Below, in pieces: positions 59,947-64,000 of a stretch of 64,000 nucleotides of DNA. Both the position numbers and the translations under genes were made by a program. The DNA comes from Actinorhabdospora filicis (GTDB taxonomy: Bacteria > Actinomycetota > Actinomycetes > Mycobacteriales > Micromonosporaceae), in NCBI RefSeq assembly GCF_030269765.1, contig NZ_BSTX01000003.1, positions 248,001 through 312,000 of the forward strand. The letters are read 5' to 3'. Within the stretch, counting starts at the first letter, position 1, and the number at the start of each line of letters is the position of its first letter. The notes under the pieces are model-generated. The model was not told the origin of the DNA, did not search any database, and saw nothing but the letters and a program-made list of their open reading frames with translations.

Positions 59947-60867
59947 ATGGCCCACTCGGATGCCACACGCCCCGGCGAGCACGTCCTGCCCGACGGCGAC
60001 CTCCCCGCACTACTGGACGCCTTCGGTCTCGGCGGGCCGGTCAGTGTCGGGTACATCGCCGAGGGCCTGATGAACCGCAACTGGCGTCTGGAGATCAGTG
60101 GCGGGACTTTCGCGCTCAAGGAGCTGCTGGACGCCTCGTGGGCCCACGGCGATCACATCAGCGGCCCCGACCTCACCGTGAACGAGACCGCCCGACTCGG
60201 GCGCCTGGTGGGACGACTTCACCTCGCCCTCAACTCCGGCGACATCCAGGCCCTGCTCGGCGGGGCACCAGAACACCCACGCGCGAACGTCACCGATCCG
60301 GCGACGGCCATAGCCGAGGCCCGGCGATTCCTGGCCATCGTCGAGGGGATGCCCGAGCCGGGCGAGTTCGACACCGCGGTGGCCGCAGACCTGCACCACC
60401 GGATCGAGCTGATCGGCAGGCACGCCTCCGACCGCCCCGTCGCCCAGACATCGATCGGGCCGGTGGGATGGCCCCATGGAGACCTCCAGTACCGCAACCT
60501 GCTGTGGGCCGACGGCCGGATCACCGCCGTCCTGGACTGGGATCGCATCGGCGCCCGACCGCTCGCCGAGGAGCTGGTCCCGACCGCGCAGGTGCAGTTC
60601 GGGCTCGCCGACGGGCGGCTCGACCTGGAGCGGATCGCGGTCTTCACCACGGCCTACCGCGCGGTGATCGACCTGTCCGACGATGCCCTGGTGGACGCGG
60701 TCGACAGGCTGTGGTGGAAGCGGATGACCGACTTCTGGCCCCTGCAATGGCACTACGACAAAGGCGACCACGGACCCGACGGCATCTGGACCGCCGGCGA
60801 GCGCCAGCTGGCCTGGTGGTGCCACCGGCGAGACACCATCACCCGGGCAGTCCTGGGCCGTACATGA
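59947..60867 (+). CDS. APH-family phosphotransferase with shortened N-lobe
   Basis: A 306-residue kinase-fold protein. The catalytic loop 'WPHGDLQYRNLLW' and 'AVLDWDRIGARPLAEEL' are intact. In the N-lobe the strand 'GGTFALKELLDA' with the ATP-binding Lys runs directly into 'SWAHGDHISGPDLTVNETARLG'. In homologues these are separated by some 50 residues (helix C, hinge and 'P-W' region). An in-frame internal deletion is likely, so it may be inactive. It is transcribed away from the conjugation genes. Confidence 0.78.
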   Translation: MAHSDATRPGEHVLPDGDLPALLDAFGLGGPVSVGYIAEGLMNRNWRLEISGGTFALKELLDASWAHGDHISGPDLTVNETARLGRLVGRLHLALNSGDIQALLGGAPEHPRANVTDPATAIAEARRFLAIVEGMPEPGEFDTAVAADLHHRIELIGRHASDRPVAQTSIGPVGWPHGDLQYRNLLWADGRITAVLDWDRIGARPLAEELVPTAQVQFGLADGRLDLERIAVFTTAYRAVIDLSDDALVDAVDRLWWKRMTDFWPLQWHYDKGDHGPDGIWTAGERQLAWWCHRRDTITRAVLGRT

Positions 60868-60897
60868 TCGGCACTCCAGAAGCTGCGCCGACCCTCA

Positions 60898-61281
60898 TCA
60901 GGTCAGGAGACCTCCCCGGAAGGCTTTTGCGACCGCGTGGGCGCGGTCGCGGGCGCCGAGTTTGCGGTAGAGGCGCTGGGTGTGAGTTTTGACGGTGTCT
61001 TCGGAGATGAACAGCCGGGCGGCGATTTGGGCATTGCTGTGACCTTGACTCAAGCCCGCCAGGACCTCTCGTTCTCGGCTGGACAGGCATGTCCCCGCTG
61101 CCGTCGCCGACACGGTCGTGGGGCAGATGTCGAGGCCCTTGAGGGTGGTGAGGAGCTGGTCGAGGTAGCCGGTGGCGGCCCGGATGTGGTGTCGGGCCGC
61201 GGCGTGCAGGAGCGCGGTGGCGAGGTGGCTTGCCCGTCGCATCGCCGCCTGTGGCGTGGACTGGTTCTCCCCGGTGCTCAT
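60898..61281 (-). CDS. LuxR-type helix-turn-helix regulator
   Basis: A 127-residue protein with a helical N-terminal half and a C-terminal LuxR DNA-binding domain ('LSSREREVLAGLSQGHSNAQ', 'FISEDTVKTHTQRLYRKLGA'). It lacks a receiver domain. Its ATG overlaps the stop of the preceding small membrane gene (ATGA at 61278-61281), so the two are coupled. Small LuxR regulators of this kind are common on integrative elements. Confidence 0.88.
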   Translation of the reverse strand: MSTGENQSTPQAAMRRASHLATALLHAAARHHIRAATGYLDQLLTTLKGLDICPTTVSATAAGTCLSSREREVLAGLSQGHSNAQIAARLFISEDTVKTHTQRLYRKLGARDRAHAVAKAFRGGLLT

Positions 61282-61499
61282 GACAGCGACCCGAGGAAGT
61301 CGTGCTGGAGGTCTTCGAGGCGGTGGCGGCCGTGGTGACGATCCAGCCGCTCGGCCAGCAGAGCGGTCCAGCACCGGCAGAACTGCGCGACGGACAGGTC
61401 GAGTGAGTGGATGGCGGAGACGGCCACGGCGGCCAGGCCCACCAGGAGCAAGGCCGCAAGGCCCGTGAGCGCCGAGACGGCTAGCATCGGAAGAGACAT
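61278..61499 (-). CDS. Small membrane protein coupled to LuxR regulator
   Basis: A 73-residue protein with one or two N-terminal transmembrane segments ('MLAVSALTGLAALLLVGLAA', 'VAVSAIHSLDLS') and a basic C-terminus with His and Arg. The AAGGAGAG site lies 9 nt before the ATG. Four-base overlap with the regulator suggests that a membrane signal is passed to the DNA-binding partner. No family known to me. Confidence 0.7.
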   Translation of the reverse strand: MSLPMLAVSALTGLAALLLVGLAAVAVSAIHSLDLSVAQFCRCWTALLAERLDRHHGRHRLEDLQHDFLGSLS

Positions 61500-61681
61500 G
61501 AAGGGGACTCTCCTTCTCGTCGAGCAGCCGTCCCGGGTTTGTCAGGACCCTTCGGGGCGGCTGCGTTACGGGGGTCCATGGACGCTCGACTTCGGCGGAG
61601 CGTCAAGTCCCGAGCGCCGATCTTCGATGCCATTCAGGAAATGGCCCATTACCTGTCGAGACACCGGCCGTTGGCGGCTGA

Positions 61682-62161
61682 TCACCGGATCGGTATGCGT
61701 CCGCCCAGGAGCCGCTGGTTGTCGGCGGCCTTGCGGACGCGGTCGGCGAGGAGGCCGGGCTGCTGGACTGCCGGGGAGTCGGGCACGGCGTAGGCCGGCA
61801 CGAGCCGCCCCTTGCGGGCGATGACATTCGCCAGCCACCCGGCGGGAAGGGGCACCGCGCCGTTCCACAGCACGTCCCCGGGGCGGCGAAGCGTCATGAG
61901 CCGGTCCCCGCCGTGCGAGCCCTGCTCGACCATCAGGCCCCACGCGAAGAGATCGAGGATTCCTCCACCATCCGGGTCGCTCATGACGCGCCATCCCCAC
62001 AGCCGTAGTTGCTCCCAAGCGGAGACGGCCCGGGTGTCGCCTGGCCAGACCCGGATCGTCTCGGGGTCGAGACGCAGCAGCAGGGCGGAGCGGAAGTCGT
62101 CGCCGCCGTCCTCTCCTCGCATGAGGACGGTTGCCGGCTCCGGGTTGCCGATGAGCATCAT
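61682..62161 (-). CDS. Hypothetical protein
   Basis: A 159-residue acidic, Trp-rich protein without signal or membrane segments ('SAWEQLRLWGWRVMSDPDGG', 'LPAGWLANVIARKGRL'). Unrecognised. Codon usage supports the frame over the overlapping ones. The first ATG pair is at 62161, and a methionine at codon 14 is an alternative start. It lies between the LuxR pair and an XRE regulator and is probably element cargo. Confidence 0.6.
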   Translation of the reverse strand: MMLIGNPEPATVLMRGEDGGDDFRSALLLRLDPETIRVWPGDTRAVSAWEQLRLWGWRVMSDPDGGGILDLFAWGLMVEQGSHGGDRLMTLRRPGDVLWNGAVPLPAGWLANVIARKGRLVPAYAVPDSPAVQQPGLLADRVRKAADNQRLLGGRIPIR

Positions 62162-62289
62162 GAACCGGCGCAGCGGATGTGCTGGACGGTCATCGACCGT
62201 CCGCCGGGAGGAGCATGCAGGGTCATCGGGGCCTCCGAGGTTGGGGGCGTACCTGCCCGTGGTCCGCTCCGCCGATGAGAGGAGAAAAG

Positions 62290-62306
62290 GTCTACTTTGG
62301 GTAGAC
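62290..62306. promoter_or_regulatory. Operator-like palindrome before XRE-TPR gene
   Basis: Perfect inverted repeat GTCTAC-TTTGG-GTAGAC in the 272-bp gap between the divergent hypothetical and the XRE regulator. It is the natural candidate for autoregulation by that regulator. Confidence 0.5.
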
Positions 62307-62433
62307 GACCGGGAGATGTGCGCTGGTCAGCGATCCGGACGCCTGGTGTCGCAAGGACACAGTGGCCGGTCGCGGAGCGCGCCGGGTATGTCAGGTGGCA
62401 TAGGCGGAGGCCTTATGCCACGGCGCATGGGGC

Positions 62434-63672
62434 GTGATTGGGGGACCCGTGGAGGGCTACGAATGGGTGGCGCTGCCGGAGACGCGCACCGCCCTCGCAC
62501 GGGGTGACTGGGCTACTGTCCTGCATCTCTACATCCGTGCCACCGGGGCGACGCAGACCCAGATCGCCGAGGCGACCGGCCTGACGCAACCGGTCATCTC
62601 CCGAATCGCCGGCGGCAAGCGCCGTCCGACGCACTTGGAGACGATCCGGGCCCTGTGCCATGGTCTAGGCGTCCCGCCGCAGTTGGCGGGCCTCGCCGAT
62701 ACCGACGAAGGACCTGAGACGAAACGCCGCGCCTTCCTCGCCACCGCAGCGACGGTGGCCTTCGCGGGAAGCCTCGCCCCATACGACGGGCTTCCCGATG
62801 TAGAGCAGCTCGCTGCCCCGGTCCTGGCCTACCGACGGGCCGAGGCACATACGGCCGCGCGCCTGCTGCGTCCTCCGGTGACCGCTCACCTGACGATGCT
62901 GCGGCAACTCGCCGGTATCGCCGAGAAGCAGTACGGCCCCACCACCACCGCCCGCCTGTACACGCTGGTGTCCGAGGCGGCCGGATTCGCCGGATGGCTG
63001 GCGTCCGACACCGACGATCGGGCCGAAGCGCGCCGCTCCTACCAGCTGGCGGTGCACGCCGCCGAACGCGCGGGCCACGAACTCCTCGTTTGCTACATGC
63101 GCGTCTCCCTCGCCCAGTACGCCGCCACACAGGGCGAAACGAGGATCGCGACCTCCCTGATCGACCAGGCCCGCCAAGCGCTTCCCGCGCACACACCACC
63201 GATCGTGATGGCCTGGCTGGAGTGCATCGAGGCCACGGTACTGGCCACCGCACGATACGAGACCGCCCTGCGGTTGCTGGACGATGCGGCCAACCGGCTC
63301 GATGACGCCGAACCGGTATGGCCCTGGCTGGTCCCCATCGACACCAACAAGATCAACGGCTACCGGGACCTGGTCGACGTGCGCCTGCGCCGACGCCTCG
63401 GCGACGTGGGCGATCTGCCTCACCCGGCGACGGCCACGGCCCCAAAACAGGCCGCGCTGGCCGTCGCCGAACGCGCCGCCGCGCTGGCCGACCTCGGCGA
63501 CCACGACACCGCCGCGCGCCTCGGCATCGCCGTATGGGACACCGCGTACCGATACGGGTCGGAGAAGCTGCTCACCGCCGTAGCCGACGTCCGCGCCCGC
63601 ATCCCGCTGGGCGCCCACGGTGACCCGATCACCGCCCTCGACGCCCGCCTCACCTCCGTCTACCAGGAGTAG
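62434..63672 (+). CDS. XRE-family regulator with TPR-like C-terminal domain
   Basis: A 412-residue regulator. Residues 25-75 form the helix-turn-helix ('GATQTQIAEATGLTQPVISR', 'RRPTHLETIRALCHGLGVPP'). A Tat/hydrophobic-looking linker ('RRAFLATAATVAFAGS') follows, and the remaining 300 residues are helical TPR-type repeats ('ARRSYQLAVHAAERAGHELL'). In actinomycetes this architecture (SCO4441-like) often precedes small enzymes or nucleotide-sensing proteins and may respond to a peptide or nucleotide. Start uncertain between GTG 62434 and GTG 62449. Confidence 0.88.
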   Translation: MIGGPVEGYEWVALPETRTALARGDWATVLHLYIRATGATQTQIAEATGLTQPVISRIAGGKRRPTHLETIRALCHGLGVPPQLAGLADTDEGPETKRRAFLATAATVAFAGSLAPYDGLPDVEQLAAPVLAYRRAEAHTAARLLRPPVTAHLTMLRQLAGIAEKQYGPTTTARLYTLVSEAAGFAGWLASDTDDRAEARRSYQLAVHAAERAGHELLVCYMRVSLAQYAATQGETRIATSLIDQARQALPAHTPPIVMAWLECIEATVLATARYETALRLLDDAANRLDDAEPVWPWLVPIDTNKINGYRDLVDVRLRRRLGDVGDLPHPATATAPKQAALAVAERAAALADLGDHDTAARLGIAVWDTAYRYGSEKLLTAVADVRARIPLGAHGDPITALDARLTSVYQE

Positions 63673-63675
63673 CGC

Positions 63676-64000
63676 ATGCGCATCGCCGTCAGCGGCCACA
63701 TCGACCTCCACGGCAGGACCGCCGAAGCCGTCACCACCGCCATCACACGGCTCCTGGACGAGCTGGCACCCGCGCCGGACGACCTCGTCGGGCTCACCTG
63801 CCTCGCCCCTGGCGCCGACACCATTTTCGCCCGCGTCGTACTCGCTCACGGAGGCACGCTGGAGGCGATCGTGCCGGCCACGTCATACCGTGACGGGCTC
63901 GCCGAGTTCGGGCCGGACGCCGTCAGCGTCTACGACACGCTGCTGGCCAAAGCGGTAAAGGTTCAGCGCCTCGACCACGAGGAATCCACCTCCCAGGCCC
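63676..64000 (+). CDS. SLOG/Rossmann-like nucleotide-binding protein, N-terminal part
   Basis: The first 108 residues of a Rossmann-type protein cut by the window edge. It starts with 'MRIAVSGHIDL', then 'LVGLTCLAPGADTIFARVVL' and 'GTLEAIVPATSYRD', the pattern of small SLOG-like proteins proposed to bind or process nucleotide signals. The AGGAG site lies within the end of the XRE-TPR gene, 3 bp before this ATG, so the two are an operon. This regulator plus SLOG-like pair recurs in actinomycetes; the ligand is unknown. Confidence 0.7.
   Translation, partial: MRIAVSGHIDLHGRTAEAVTTAITRLLDELAPAPDDLVGLTCLAPGADTIFARVVLAHGGTLEAIVPATSYRDGLAEFGPDAVSVYDTLLAKAVKVQRLDHEESTSQA

Noticed and set aside
59947..60867. 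Reading this kinase as an aminoglycoside-resistance gene
   Set aside because: Family membership alone does not give the substrate, and the N-lobe is shortened, so resistance cannot be claimed.
60936..60957. GCGACCGCG/CGCGGTCGC inverted repeat as terminator for the APH-like gene
   Set aside because: It lies inside the LuxR helix-turn-helix coding region and encodes conserved residues.
1..64000. Scattered GTCCACA/TGTGGAC heptamers, similar to actinobacterial DnaA boxes
   Set aside because: About a dozen copies noted by eye, spread evenly and mostly inside genes; not clearly above expectation and no cluster that would suggest an origin.
1..64000. CRISPR array or cas genes, in particular to partner the TPR-CHAT protein
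   Set aside because: No regularly spaced repeats or cas-like proteins were found on either strand.

Overview
The window is high-GC DNA with dense, short-gapped genes, frequent GTG starts and ATGA/GTGA overlaps. It also has a PASTA-domain Ser/Thr kinase, an LPXTG surface protein, an EXLDI/Drr-type ABC cassette and replication-relaxation conjugation genes. This fits a filamentous actinomycete (Streptosporangiales or Pseudonocardiales-like); the genus cannot be settled from the sequence.

Layout. 0-4.6 kb: end of an aldo/keto reductase, small hypotheticals, then an EXLDI protein followed by a DrrA/DrrB-type ABC exporter. 4.6-7.2 kb: a cobalamin riboswitch in front of metE. 7.4-13.2 kb: a five-gene operon in which all four junctions are 4-nt stop/start overlaps (aldehyde dehydrogenase, class III aminotransferase, CoA-transferase A and B, second class III aminotransferase), apparently a catabolic route I cannot name. 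13.2-26.2 kb: a large TPR-CHAT protease-like protein, a VOC protein, a TIGR02996/leucine-rich protein, a large LuxR-type ATPase regulator, a secreted subtilisin with two PKD domains facing a PASTA kinase, and a SufR-like regulator divergent from folE. 26.9-31.6 kb: an FtsX/LolD-type ABC pair controlled by a divergent TetR, and an SDR gene divergent from an XRE/MmyB regulator. 31.7-41.1 kb: an accessory surface/peptide island with an eCIS-type 'AGN' protein carrying a peptidoglycan-binding domain, two small Cys-rich peptides with related leaders, a kinase, a frameshifted methyltransferase, a DyP peroxidase, a beta-helix lipoprotein, a membrane-anchored protein and an LPKTG-anchored SdrD-like protein. 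41.4-45.7 kb: an MFS transporter, a helical hypothetical and oleate hydratase with a frameshifted DUF7144 membrane protein. 45.7-48.4 kb: a low-density, lower-GC scar with a CAU tRNA, an inverted copy of its 3' half, an IS256-type transposase remnant and small orphan ORFs. 48.4-55.5 kb: a 2352-aa secreted RHS polymorphic toxin with tandem ricin-type lectin domains and a PD-(D/E)XK-like tip. 55.5-64 kb: remains of an integrative conjugative element (DUF6907, replication-relaxation, FtsK/TraD-like ATPase, LuxR, XRE-TPR and SLOG-like genes) with phased GGCACA repeats.

The most interesting candidate system is at 32.7-36.3 kb. Two short Cys-rich ORFs (55 and 63 codons) have excellent ribosome binding sites and related amphipathic leaders but different cores with 6 and 10 cysteines. 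One precedes a phosphotransferase-fold kinase. The other lies between a DyP peroxidase and a SAM methyltransferase, all in one direction. This looks like a pair of ribosomally made, possibly modified or metal-binding peptides not covered by a family I can name. Second in interest are the RHS toxin without a visible immunity gene and the five-gene CoA-transferase operon.
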